DNA from: an uncultured Bacteroidales bacterium | GTDB lineage: Bacteria > Bacteroidota > Bacteroidia > Bacteroidales > Paludibacteraceae | Assembly: GCA_902798385.1 (NCBI GenBank) | Contig: CADBWK010000009.1 | Coordinates: 1-64,000 of the forward strand | DNA: 64,000 nt | Direction of reading: 5' to 3' | Shown here: piece after piece, positions 34,001 to 42,206 of the stretch | How the letters are laid out: every line of letters begins with the position of its first letter | Numbering within the stretch: position 1 is the first letter of the stretch | Program-made: the position numbers and the translations under genes | Notes under the pieces: generated by a model | What the model saw: only the letters and a program-made list of their open reading frames with translations | Databases searched by the model: none | What the model was told of the DNA's origin: nothing

Positions 34001-35488
34001 TTAGAGAATCGATTTAACGGTTTCTAACATACCTTTCTTCTCAATGTCCTCGAGGAACTTAACGATCATGTCGGTCAGACCCGGAATCTTATTGAGGTCC
34101 TCTTTGCTCTCTTTCCAGATGATATCGGTTGCACCGAGCACACCTTCAGCCACTTTGCGTTTGTCGCCGGTAGCCCAGAGTTGTTTCAAGAGGTCCATGA
34201 TCTCCTGTGCATCGTTCGGCTCAATCGGTGCGCCGTCTGCGCGTACACCACCCTTGTAGTACGTGATGATAGCAGCCAGACCGAGGACCAAGCCCTTCGG
34301 CAGTTCGCCCTTACGCTCCAAGTACACCTTCAGACCCGGCAGGTCACGTGTCTCGAATTTCGGGAACGAGTTGAGCATGATCGATGTCACTGCGTGATCC
34401 ACGTACGGGTTGTTGAAACGCTCGAGTACGGATTCTCCGTAAGCCTTGAGTTCTTCCTTCGGCAGGTTGAGAGTCTCCAACAACTCATCGAACATCACTT
34501 TGTGGATATATTTGCCGAGCACCTCATGGTTGCAAGCATCGCGAACGATGTTCACGCCGCTGAGGTAGGTAACCGGACTCAGCACCGTGTGCGGGCCGTT
34601 GAGCAGCGTCACTTTGCGCTCGTGGTACGGTTTCTCGCTCTCTGCGATCAGCACGTTCAGACCTGCCTTGTTTGCCGGGAACTCAGCCTCGAGTTCTTCG
34701 ATGGACATATTCTCCGGTTTCTCAATTACCCAGAGGTGGAAGATCTCAGCCTGTACAACAAGGTTGTCGTTGTAGCCCACTTTCTCCTGGATAGCAGCGA
34801 TGTCCTTGCGCGGGAAGCCCGGCACGATGCGATCCACGAGCGTAGCGCAAACGTAGTTGTATTTCTCGAACCACTCCTTGAAGCCCTTGTAGTCTGCTCC
34901 AAAATCATCTTTCCACAACTCGATGTACTTGCGGATGCAATCTTTGAGGTGGTGACCATTCAAGAAGATGAGCTCACACGGCATGAAGATCAGACCTTTG
35001 GTCGGATCGCCGTTGAAGGTCTTGTAACGACGGAAGAGGAGTTGTACGAGCTTGCCCGGATAAGCGCTTGCGGGAGCGTCCGTGAACTTACAAGAAGGAT
35101 CGAAGGTGATACCTGCCTCGGTCGTGTTGGAGATCACAAAACGGATCTCCGGCTGCTCTGCCAGCGCCATGTATGCCCAGTTCTGGGTGTACGGGTTCAG
35201 CGCGCGAGAGATAACATCGATGCGCTCCAGCGAGTTAACCGCCTCACCTTTGAGACGACCCTGCAGATTAACGTGATACAAGCAGTCCTGACCGTTGAGC
35301 CACTCTACCATACCTTTCTCAATCGGCTGAACAACAACGACCGAACCGTTGAAGTTCGTCTTTGCGTTCATGTTCCAAACGATCCAATCCACGAATGCGC
35401 GGAGGAAGTTACCTTCACCAAATTGGATGATTCTCTCGGGAGCGACACTCTTCGGCGCGGTCCACTTGTTCAATGCTTTTTTTGCCAT
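34001..35488 (-). CDS. uxaB: Tagaturonate reductase (altronate oxidoreductase)
   Basis: A 495-residue NADH-dependent mannitol-dehydrogenase-family enzyme. IIQFGEGNFLRAFVDW is the dinucleotide-binding start and LLNGPHTVLSPVTYLSG the substrate region, with Lys/Asn catalytic residues around KVTLLNGPH. It makes altronate for UxaA. It has its own promoter at 35539-35570. comF, nadB and NlpC/P60 follow uxaA without a gap, so unrelated genes probably share the transcript. Confidence 0.94.
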   Translation of the reverse strand: MAKKALNKWTAPKSVAPERIIQFGEGNFLRAFVDWIVWNMNAKTNFNGSVVVVQPIEKGMVEWLNGQDCLYHVNLQGRLKGEAVNSLERIDVISRALNPYTQNWAYMALAEQPEIRFVISNTTEAGITFDPSCKFTDAPASAYPGKLVQLLFRRYKTFNGDPTKGLIFMPCELIFLNGHHLKDCIRKYIELWKDDFGADYKGFKEWFEKYNYVCATLVDRIVPGFPRKDIAAIQEKVGYNDNLVVQAEIFHLWVIEKPENMSIEELEAEFPANKAGLNVLIAESEKPYHERKVTLLNGPHTVLSPVTYLSGVNIVRDACNHEVLGKYIHKVMFDELLETLNLPKEELKAYGESVLERFNNPYVDHAVTSIMLNSFPKFETRDLPGLKVYLERKGELPKGLVLGLAAIITYYKGGVRADGAPIEPNDAQEIMDLLKQLWATGDKRKVAEGVLGATDIIWKESKEDLNKIPGLTDMIVKFLEDIEKKGMLETVKSIL

Positions 35489-35538
35489 AATGTTTAAGTA
35501 TTAAATGATTGTTTTTTGTTCGCCCATATTTTGCGCTG

Positions 35539-35570
35539 CAAAATTACAAAAAAAAATTGACATACACAAT
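35539..35570 (-). promoter_or_regulatory. Promoter of uxaB-uxaA
   Basis: On the minus strand: ATTG (35570-35567), a 20-bp spacer starting TGTATGTCA, TAATTTTG (35546-35539). The block is nearly identical to the psuK promoter at 49760-49791. No operator is evident. Confidence 0.75.
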
Positions 35571-35625
35571 AGTGTATGCCATTTTTCTTGGATTTTTAGC
35601 GATTTTTCGCTCTTTGCGGCTGTTT

Positions 35626-36036
35626 TTAATGCCGATGTCCGGGACGGACGGTGTCCATCATTGTGTCGAAGTTCGAGCGGAAAGAGAAGGAGTCGCGCAG
35701 GTCGTAGTAGTTCTGCGGATCTTCGCAATACTGATAAGCAAAGGTCAGGAAAGACAGACGGCTGTCATCGAAGGAGAAGACAGCGGCCATGCGTGCCAAA
35801 TCGTCCACACAGAAATGACCAAGCACGACACATAACTTCGCTATTTCCAGCTTTTTATCATCAAAGGATTGCTGACCGAGCGTGTGCATAACCATGCTCA
35901 TTTGATCGTGGGTGGCACACTCGATGTGATTTCTTCCACGGCCTCTGTCGTGCGAGTCACGATCGCCATGACGATGCTGTGCGCCGGCTGTTACAGTCAT
36001 CAGCGCCAGAATGAGAATAAAAAAGAGTTTTTTCAT
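35626..36036 (-). CDS. Secreted DUF4476-type protein
   Basis: A 136-residue protein with a signal peptide (MKKLFFILILALMTVTAGA) and a His/Asp/Arg-rich mature start. The alpha-helical remainder has the DUF4476 pattern: paired KLEIAKLCV / SRLSFLTFAYQYCEDPQNYYDL segments. Its ATG overlaps the AbiEii stop (ATGA), and no promoter is seen in between, so it is translationally coupled to the toxin gene. Whether it is a working part of the AbiE locus or a host gene captured downstream is open. Confidence 0.75.
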   Translation of the reverse strand: MKKLFFILILALMTVTAGAQHRHGDRDSHDRGRGRNHIECATHDQMSMVMHTLGQQSFDDKKLEIAKLCVVLGHFCVDDLARMAAVFSFDDSRLSFLTFAYQYCEDPQNYYDLRDSFSFRSNFDTMMDTVRPGHRH

Positions 36037-36812
36037 AAGGATATTGTTTCTATAAATCTCAATATTGTTTCGCTTTTGCGGGTGTCGAAGAGAAGATGCT
36101 CAAAATCACGCTGCTTTGTTTTGAGATCGGTCTTTGCAATCATTTCTCGCAATGCGGCAGATAGTTGCTTCTTATCGGCGATACCTATCCGTTGCTGAAG
36201 GAAAGCATAGTCCGGTTCGGCACGTTGCATCAAAAAGAGCACATCATAGAAATCACGGCCTTTCTGGCGTGTCAACAAGGCACATAATTTCATTGACAAT
36301 AGTACACTCAGCGGAGGAACAGGTACCGGGAAGGAGAAGCCGTTTCGTTGGACGATTGCCATTTCACGCGGATAATCGATACCTTGATCTTGCGCCTCTA
36401 TCTTCATAAGAAAACGCTCCTCACGATGTCCGGTTAGTTGCAAATCAAAGAGCAGTTCAGGGAAATAGACGTTACTGCGGAAGGCGGTTAGACGGGCATT
36501 CTCTTTGTTGCGCAATTCTGCATTGAGACCTTGCAGTTGCAGGTACTTAACTAACTCGTCCGACATCTGCCGGAACTCATCTTCGCTCAATCCTTTGCAA
36601 TCAAAATCCAAGTCTTCGGAGAAGCGGTCAATTCCTTGAATAAGTCGCAAGTTCGTACCGCCGATAAAAACCATTTTGGCGGCATAAGGCGACCGGGCGA
36701 TCCATTCCAACGCCAACAATTCCACGTATTCCTTGAGCATATGCTTCTGGAAATTGGCGGTCTGCGCGATGTACGGCGGATAAAACCCGCGTATATATTC
36801 CATGTCAATCAT
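36033..36812 (-). CDS. abiEii: AbiEii-type nucleotidyltransferase toxin
   Basis: A 259-residue protein of the AbiEii/AbiGii family, the toxin of type IV toxin-antitoxin and abortive-infection systems. The nucleotidyltransferase motif is GGTNLR (51-56) followed by EDLDFD (66-71), and the helical DUF1814 part has KLCALLTRQKGRDFYD. Known relatives add pyrimidines to tRNA 3' ends. It overlaps the antitoxin gene by 4 bp (ATGA) and the DUF4476 gene likewise. Confidence 0.9.
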   Translation of the reverse strand: MIDMEYIRGFYPPYIAQTANFQKHMLKEYVELLALEWIARSPYAAKMVFIGGTNLRLIQGIDRFSEDLDFDCKGLSEDEFRQMSDELVKYLQLQGLNAELRNKENARLTAFRSNVYFPELLFDLQLTGHREERFLMKIEAQDQGIDYPREMAIVQRNGFSFPVPVPPLSVLLSMKLCALLTRQKGRDFYDVLFLMQRAEPDYAFLQQRIGIADKKQLSAALREMIAKTDLKTKQRDFEHLLFDTRKSETILRFIETISL

Positions 36813-37426
36813 AACTCGTAAGTTTTGAGCAATAAATGTATTCGCTTGGTGAGTATCGGGCTGCTGATACGCAGCGTGTACTCCAACAGGCGCTCTTGGT
36901 TTAGTTCCTCTCGCATCCAGTCTTCGTCAAAACGCAGTTCACGCATCTCGTCCGGCGTAGAATACTGCGGATAGAGGTAGAGAAGGTCGATGATGGCTTT
37001 CTCCGGCGTAGCCATCATGTATTGCTTACCGTCGCGCATGGTCTTGGGTTCAAAGCCCCACAACAATCGCGGACGAATAGTCTGATAACTGAACTGCCCG
37101 AAGGCGTTTTCGTAGCGGCTGGTCTTTTTCGTTGTCACACTCGTGATCTCCACGACGGATTCGGGGATGATACCGTAAAACGAAAGCGCGGTGTGAAGGC
37201 TGATGTACGAAGGAGCGCAAATCTTACCAGCGATAAAACGAGCAAAGTCAGGTTGTTGGATGTAATCAGAGAAGGCATACCAACCTTGACGAAGCGGCAC
37301 AATGTAGCCGGCCCGTTGCCACTGAACAAAATTTCCGCGATGAAAATCCGGATAAATTGCCCTCACTTGTGCCACAGAAAAGCAAACCAAGCGATGCCAC
37401 TCATTATAAAACTGTACGTATGTCAT
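36809..37426 (-). CDS. abiEi: AbiEi-type antitoxin / autorepressor
   Basis: A 205-residue protein. The N-terminal winged-helix DNA-binding part (about 10-60: GNFVQWQRAGYIVPLRQGWYAFS) and the following AbiEi domain (SYISLHTALSFYGIIPE, VTTKKTSRYENAFG) match the AbiEi family, which represses its own promoter and neutralises AbiEii. Its promoter (37486-37517) is followed by two 10-bp direct repeats that may be its operator. Confidence 0.87.
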   Translation of the reverse strand: MTYVQFYNEWHRLVCFSVAQVRAIYPDFHRGNFVQWQRAGYIVPLRQGWYAFSDYIQQPDFARFIAGKICAPSYISLHTALSFYGIIPESVVEITSVTTKKTSRYENAFGQFSYQTIRPRLLWGFEPKTMRDGKQYMMATPEKAIIDLLYLYPQYSTPDEMRELRFDEDWMREELNQERLLEYTLRISSPILTKRIHLLLKTYEL

Positions 37427-37444
37427 TCTGTCGTTTTATTCCAA

Positions 37445-37468
37445 TAGTGCATTAATTTTAGTGCATTA
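37445..37468 (-). promoter_or_regulatory. Candidate AbiEi operator
   Basis: TAGTGCATTA occurs at 37445-37454 and 37459-37468 (14-bp step), between the -7 box and the abiEi start codon. A TGCATTA half in the opposite orientation occurs upstream (37531-37537). AbiEi proteins are known to bind repeats in their own promoters; binding here is an inference. Confidence 0.45.
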
Positions 37469-37485
37469 CAGAAACAAATCCGCCG

Positions 37486-37517
37486 CAAAGGTACAAAAAA
37501 ATGCCGATACCGACAAG
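37486..37517 (-). promoter_or_regulatory. Promoter of the AbiE operon
   Basis: On the minus strand: CTTG (37517-37514), 20 bp, TACCTTTG (37493-37486). The spacer lacks the TATGTCA word common to most core promoters here. Confidence 0.7.
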
Positions 37518-37636
37518 TTTTTGAGCAAAATAATGCAATTTTTATGTAATTTTTGCCGATAGTTTACGTATTTGGGCGATTATTGCGGCAACGGAAGGGG
37601 AGTTTCGGGGTGGCTTGACCGTACTAACACGTTCGC

Positions 37637-37658
37637 AGATGGTCCCGAGATGGTCTCG
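37637..37658. repeat. Two-unit 11-bp repeat
   Basis: AGATGGTCCCG and AGATGGTCTCG, directly before the longer 11-bp array. Confidence 0.55.
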
Positions 37659-37660
37659 GC

Positions 37661-37726
37661 AATCACCTACTAATAACCTACTAATCACCTACTAATCACC
37701 TACTAATCACCTACTAATATCCTACT
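37661..37726. repeat. Six-unit array of 11-bp repeats (AATCACCTACT)
   Basis: Six contiguous 11-bp units from 37661 to 37726 (66 bp); units 1, 3, 4 and 5 are identical, and units 2 and 6 have one or two changes. No gene is seen from 37427 to 38135; the stretch holds this array, an inverted repeat, a 20-bp direct repeat and triplet-loop hairpins. Confidence 0.85.
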
Positions 37727-37805
37727 AAAGATAGGTGAAAGGCAGGTGGGAGGGAAGAGAAAGGGGAAGAAGAGGAGGGCAGAGAAATACAAGATAGCTA
37801 GTGTA

Positions 37806-37850
37806 GCTTGGTACTTTATTGGTTGGCTTCGTTCAAAAAAAGTACCAAGC
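37806..37850. repeat. 12-bp perfect inverted repeat
   Basis: GCTTGGTACTTT (37806-37817) and its exact complement (37839-37850) flank a 21-base loop. There is no T-tract, so it does not look like a terminator; it may be a protein site or the remnant ends of a small element. Confidence 0.5.
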
Positions 37851-37870
37851 CATAACCCGAGCATATCAAA

Positions 37871-37925
37871 AAAAAAGGAACAAGCTAAAGGGGACAAGGC
37901 ATGCAAAAAAGGAACAAGCTAAAGG
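37871..37925. repeat. Direct repeat AAAAAAGGAACAAGCTAAAGG (two copies)
   Basis: Copies at 37871-37891 and 37905-37925 (period 34), separated by a GGGACAAGG word. The arrangement parallels the minus-strand reading of 263-336. Confidence 0.6.
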
Positions 37926-37965
37926 CGGATAGAATTCTTAGCCGCGAGGCATGATTATTTCGGGG

Positions 37966-38045
37966 AAATGGACGATGTTTGAACCCGAATAGGATTCGGG
38001 GCTAATGGACGGAGAGAGCGGGCAATCGGATTGCCCGGTAATGGA
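37966..38045. repeat. Triplet-loop hairpin repeats next to the LRR-exonuclease operon
   Basis: CCCGAAT-AGG-ATTCGGG (37984-38000) and GGGCAAT-CGG-ATTGCCC (38020-38036) are each followed by TAATGGA (38003, 38039). An AAATGGA (37966) starts the series. The step is 36-37 bp. A related copy lies beyond the far end of the operon at 43411-43435. Confidence 0.6.
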
Positions 38046-38047
38046 AG

Positions 38048-38078
38048 AAAAAACTCCCGAAGGTTAAACTTCAGGAGT
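38048..38078 (-). terminator. Rho-independent terminator of the MBL/LRR-exonuclease operon
   Basis: On the minus strand ACTCC-GAAG pairs with CTTC-GGAGT (one opposed mismatch), followed by six T (38053-38048). It lies 58 bp after the stop of the last operon gene. Confidence 0.7.
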
Positions 38079-38123
38079 CAAAAAGAGCACTGCTGTGAGT
38101 GCAAAAGTAATAATATGTCTCAT
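38064..38123 (-). CDS. Possible 19-residue peptide
   Basis: An ATG at 38123 opens a 19-codon frame with a hydrophobic core (MRHIITFALTAVLFLTPEV) and ends in the terminator loop. It starts 13 bp past the stop of the membrane-protein gene. A TACTTTTG box lies inside it. It may be a small membrane peptide, or only the sequence around a 3' hairpin. Confidence 0.25.
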   Translation of the reverse strand: MRHIITFALTAVLFLTPEV

Positions 38124-38135
38124 AGTTTATATGTT

Positions 38136-39290
38136 TTAATCAGGGATGATTGCACCTTCTTTTAATTCTATGCCCTTTAATTTATCAACACCTATTGGGA
38201 TAGAATACGATATGACACGGATGGTGGTTGTGATATAAAATGCACAACCGGCTATAATGAATAGGACAACAAAGATGTTTGCGATGGGCTGACCTGCTAA
38301 TGAAAATATTACTGCTAAGAATAAACTTCCCAATGTTATGCACTGACATATTACATTATAAATCTTGTAGCCAATAGGATTTGGCAATTGGCGAAAAGCC
38401 ATGATGGAGAGCATAATATATGAAGATAAGAGTGTAAATTCCATTACACTAAGCGAGGTTACACCTATATTATGAAGAATGGTATATTGTTTTAGATACC
38501 CATATTTCAAAAAGGCAGCCTCGTGACAAATAACACCGTGAAAAATAGCCATGCCTACAATGCCTGATATTATCATAACACCAACTAAAACGAGTGTAAT
38601 TGAGCGATTACGATTGAAAGAACCTTCGTCATATGAACCGGGAGTGCAATGATTGTTACACATGTAATTAATCTTTTCAATACGCGGAAAAACGAAATGT
38701 ACCAATGGCAGAATAGGAGCGATATATTTAACCCACGATTTAATTGCACCTGAATTTAATCCCAACACTATATCTCTGCCGCAAAGTAACGAGATTCCGG
38801 AGATGGCTTCTAATACCATAGGTAATGCAAGTAGCAGCATCGCCAAAATCAACGTTACCCGATAGGAACGTGGAGAAGTTTCCTCTAACGGTTGACGCCT
38901 AAACATAAAGAGCCAAACAATACCGGCAATTAGAAGTATAGCACGCCAATAGATAGACGGGAATAAGTACGCAATCCCAAAAATTTTATGGGCGTGGAGC
39001 GGAGATAATAGTACTGTGCCTATTAGCGCGATAAACAAACCGATTGTAAGATAGCGGAATGGCTTGGAGGCATTTGGAGCTGGACTGTATTTCCACAAGC
39101 TAACACCAGCAAGGATGAGACTAACCGGCATGATGTCGAAGATCAATCGCTCACATATATCGGTCCATAAATCATAATGGTAAGGCATCGGACATAACAC
39201 GCTGAGCGCGTAGTGCGTCAGCACATAAATCGTGTACACAATCATGCCGATTGCGGCAATGAGAATCGTTGTTCTGAAATTATGTTTCAT
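38136..39290 (-). CDS. Polytopic membrane protein of unknown function
   Basis: A 384-residue protein with roughly ten hydrophobic helices spread over its whole length. A Cys/His-containing hydrophilic loop sits near residues 205-225 (YMCNNHCTPGSYDE). I recognise no transporter or enzyme signature. It starts 17 bp after the LRR-exonuclease gene and ends at a terminator, so it is the third gene of that operon. Base composition is visibly AT-richer than the flanking core. In a defence setting it could be the membrane effector; this is inference only. Confidence 0.75.
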   Translation of the reverse strand: MKHNFRTTILIAAIGMIVYTIYVLTHYALSVLCPMPYHYDLWTDICERLIFDIMPVSLILAGVSLWKYSPAPNASKPFRYLTIGLFIALIGTVLLSPLHAHKIFGIAYLFPSIYWRAILLIAGIVWLFMFRRQPLEETSPRSYRVTLILAMLLLALPMVLEAISGISLLCGRDIVLGLNSGAIKSWVKYIAPILPLVHFVFPRIEKINYMCNNHCTPGSYDEGSFNRNRSITLVLVGVMIISGIVGMAIFHGVICHEAAFLKYGYLKQYTILHNIGVTSLSVMEFTLLSSYIMLSIMAFRQLPNPIGYKIYNVICQCITLGSLFLAVIFSLAGQPIANIFVVLFIIAGCAFYITTTIRVISYSIPIGVDKLKGIELKEGAIIPD

Positions 39291-39307
39291 AATATTGTGT
39301 GTTTAAA

Positions 39308-42199
39308 TTATTCCTTAATCATCCCTCTCCGTTTGAGTTCAAAGAAGCAATCTTTGGTAGCAGTGATGTCAGCAAGAGCATCGTGAGCATTCTCGAAGTC
39401 TCTATTGAATAGTTTGCGATATAGCTCTTGTAGAGAAGGCCATTTGTAACCGCCAAAGTATGTATTCGGATTTGGTATCGCACAGAAATTCGTAGTAGTT
39501 TTCATTGTGCAGGTACATGGTTTGTCCATGAGAGCATTAAAATCCATCCCCAGCCGACAAAGCTCAGCGCCTACGACATGTTGATCGAAATCAATATTAT
39601 GTCCTACAACATGTTCGGCTAAAGATAAGTCAGTAGCGAACTCCTCTAATACATCTTTTAATGGCAAGCCTTCACGCTGTGCTCGTTCGGTAGTTATACC
39701 ATGTACCGCCACAGCATCAGCAGGGATTGAGAATCCATCCGGTTTTATGATAACTGATTTCTTCTTTAGAACATTACCTTCTTTATCTGCTATTATCCAT
39801 GCTAATTGCACCAATCGAGGCCAGTTGGATAAATCTATAACTGGAGCCTTATACTTTAGCGGCTTGCCTGTTGTTTCTGTATCATAGAATAATATCGAGT
39901 CTTGGAATAATTCTTGCCGTTGTTGCTCTAGCAATAATCGTTGTTCGTACTCGTCACGTTGTTGCTGCTGTTGTTTACGCTTTTCTGATGTTTGACGAAT
40001 AATACTTGCGTAGTCCTTTAGTCCATCCATCTGGCAGAAACGTTCTTCTTCTCCTAATGGCACAACGATTGAAGTCCACTTGGCTTTCCACCCAAAAGCA
40101 TTCCATCCGACGTGTGTGACACTATTAGGAATCTCAATGGAGACCAAACTTTCACAATCATCAAAAGCATCTTCTTCTATACAGGTAACACTATTTGGAA
40201 TTATTACAGAAGTCAACCTTTTGCATCGATAAAAAGCATAATTAGCAATGGTTTTTATTCCAAAAGGAATAACATATTCCCCAGAATATGTACGCGGCAA
40301 ATAAGCGAATATATGCGCATTGTACATTGGGGTATTTAATGCTTCACAACCATTAAATACATTCCATCCTATTTTTGTTACGCTATCAGGAATAGTTACC
40401 GATGTCAGCCTCGTGCAATAAGAAAATGCAGAATCTCCAATATTCGTGACACCGTCTGGAATAGTTAGAGAAGTTAGATTTTCGCAACAAGAAAAAGCGT
40501 CGCCTCCAATGCTCTTAACGCTAGAAGGAATAACTACAGACGTTAGATGATTGCAGCGAGAAAAAGCATCATTAGCGATAAGATTGATACCGGAAGGAAT
40601 AACATATTCCTCTGAATATGTACGCGGCAAATAAGCGAATACATGCGCATTGTAAATAGGTTTGTTTAGTGCTTCACAATCACAGAAAACACCCTCTTCA
40701 ATACTCCTAACGTTGTCAGGAATCGATAGAGATTTTAGATTGGAACACCCTGAAAAGGCAAAATTTCTAATATTTTCGACACCTTTGCCAATGATTACTG
40801 ATATCAAACTTTTACAATCGTAAAAGGCATTACTTTCAATATTAGTCACACCATTACCAATAGTTACAGACGTTAAGTTGCTACAATCCCAAAATGCACA
40901 GCTTCCGATATTTGCTACATTGTTAGGGATAATTACAGAAGTCAAATCTGTACATTTCCTAAAAGCCCCTTCTCCAATACATACCACGCTGTCAGGTATA
41001 GAGATAGATTTTAGATTGCAACTGTTACGAAATGCATCTGCCCCTATATATTTTGTATCTTCTTTAATTACATAGGTAGATAATTCTTTGTCTACGGCTT
41101 CAACAAGATAGTTTCCAGCATACCTTATATTATCAATAACCGGTAAGTTTTCACAATTCGCAAATACCGATTTGGGAGATAACTCTTCATCGCATCCAAA
41201 CTCTTGTTCTGAAACAATAACAAATTGAGGCGACGAGAACTCATCAAATTTTACATCATTTAAATTGGCACAATTAGCAAATGCACCATTTTCAATGATA
41301 ACACTAGGATTTTTAATGGAAATTGAATATAACCCTGTCCCTTCAAACGCAAACATACCAATACGTTGTACTCCTTGTGGAATGCTTATAGTCGAAAGTT
41401 TTGTACATCCATAAAATGCTCCTATGCCAATTTCTTTAAGAGACGTTGGCAGAATAACTTCTTCTAGATTTTCGCATCCCCTAAAAACACCATCTTTGCA
41501 AAATGATGATGGAAAATCAGGAAAAGACTCGACATCTCCTCCGTCTTGTATTTCGGTAATTCCTTCTGGAATACGTATTTTTTTTATTCCGCAATAACGA
41601 AATGATTCTACTCCTAAATCTTCGAGCGATTGTGGAAGAAAGACTTCGGTGATACCTTTTATAGATGCAAATACTCTTTTCCCTAACCTTTTTGTGCCTT
41701 CTTTTACTACAAAAACACCGTTATATGCAGGATCCACAAAGATTAAGGTGTCATTAAGATATAGAGCTCCATCTCGACAATGCGAATTGACAAAAGGGGT
41801 TTTATCGAAGACATTTGAACCTATATGAATGTCCTCTGCTTCTATAATAACGTTTTCCAACTTTTCGCAGCCGTAAAAAGCATAATCTTCAATCGTTAGT
41901 TCTTTCGCGTGAAATGTAACCTTTTCCAAAGAACAACACCCTTGAAATGCCCATTCCGGTATCACAGTGAGAGAAGAAGGACATTCCAATGAAGTTAATC
42001 CCGGGCAACGTTGGTATGTAAACGGACTATATTCTACATACACATCAATTGGAAGATCTTCGCTCTCAACTTCTGTGTAAGTTTTAAAATCGGTTACCCC
42101 TTCTGGGATAACATATGCTCCTTTAAAATTTTGAGGAAACATCACTAACGTCTTTTTGTCGTCGCTATATTCGACGCCATATTTATCAAAGTATGCCAT
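39308..42199 (-). CDS. BspA-type leucine-rich-repeat protein fused to a DEDDh exonuclease
   Basis: A 963-residue protein without a signal peptide. Residues from about 20 to 715 are roughly two dozen BspA/LRR_5 repeats (L-T-S-V-x-I-P-x-S-V-T-x-I-G-x-x-A-F-x-x-C). A Gln-rich coiled segment spans about 735-765. The C-terminal 195 residues are a DnaQ-like 3'-5' exonuclease with the full set: D773/E775 (FYDTETTG), D870 (HNIDFD), H939 and D944 (HDALAD). A 330-bp internal duplication is present. BspA repeats are usually on surface proteins; here they are cytoplasmic and joined to a nuclease, as in sensor-effector fusions. Confidence 0.85.
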   Translation of the reverse strand: MAYFDKYGVEYSDDKKTLVMFPQNFKGAYVIPEGVTDFKTYTEVESEDLPIDVYVEYSPFTYQRCPGLTSLECPSSLTVIPEWAFQGCCSLEKVTFHAKELTIEDYAFYGCEKLENVIIEAEDIHIGSNVFDKTPFVNSHCRDGALYLNDTLIFVDPAYNGVFVVKEGTKRLGKRVFASIKGITEVFLPQSLEDLGVESFRYCGIKKIRIPEGITEIQDGGDVESFPDFPSSFCKDGVFRGCENLEEVILPTSLKEIGIGAFYGCTKLSTISIPQGVQRIGMFAFEGTGLYSISIKNPSVIIENGAFANCANLNDVKFDEFSSPQFVIVSEQEFGCDEELSPKSVFANCENLPVIDNIRYAGNYLVEAVDKELSTYVIKEDTKYIGADAFRNSCNLKSISIPDSVVCIGEGAFRKCTDLTSVIIPNNVANIGSCAFWDCSNLTSVTIGNGVTNIESNAFYDCKSLISVIIGKGVENIRNFAFSGCSNLKSLSIPDNVRSIEEGVFCDCEALNKPIYNAHVFAYLPRTYSEEYVIPSGINLIANDAFSRCNHLTSVVIPSSVKSIGGDAFSCCENLTSLTIPDGVTNIGDSAFSYCTRLTSVTIPDSVTKIGWNVFNGCEALNTPMYNAHIFAYLPRTYSGEYVIPFGIKTIANYAFYRCKRLTSVIIPNSVTCIEEDAFDDCESLVSIEIPNSVTHVGWNAFGWKAKWTSIVVPLGEEERFCQMDGLKDYASIIRQTSEKRKQQQQQRDEYEQRLLLEQQRQELFQDSILFYDTETTGKPLKYKAPVIDLSNWPRLVQLAWIIADKEGNVLKKKSVIIKPDGFSIPADAVAVHGITTERAQREGLPLKDVLEEFATDLSLAEHVVGHNIDFDQHVVGAELCRLGMDFNALMDKPCTCTMKTTTNFCAIPNPNTYFGGYKWPSLQELYRKLFNRDFENAHDALADITATKDCFFELKRRGMIKE
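40262..40685. repeat. 110-codon internal duplication in the LRR region
   Basis: The stretches around 40262-40355 and 40592-40685 are almost identical with an exact 330-bp offset. They encode YNAH(I/V)FAYLPRTYS-EYVIP twice. This indicates recent in-frame expansion of the repeat domain. Confidence 0.75.
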
Positions 42200-42206
42200 A
42201 AAAAAG

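Noticed and set aside
34181..35497. A 438-codon plus-strand frame opposite uxaB
   Set aside because: It is the complement of uxaB with no recognisable family.
37661..37726. CRISPR array
   Set aside because: The units are 11 bp and contiguous with no spacers, and no cas gene is near; it is a minisatellite-like array.
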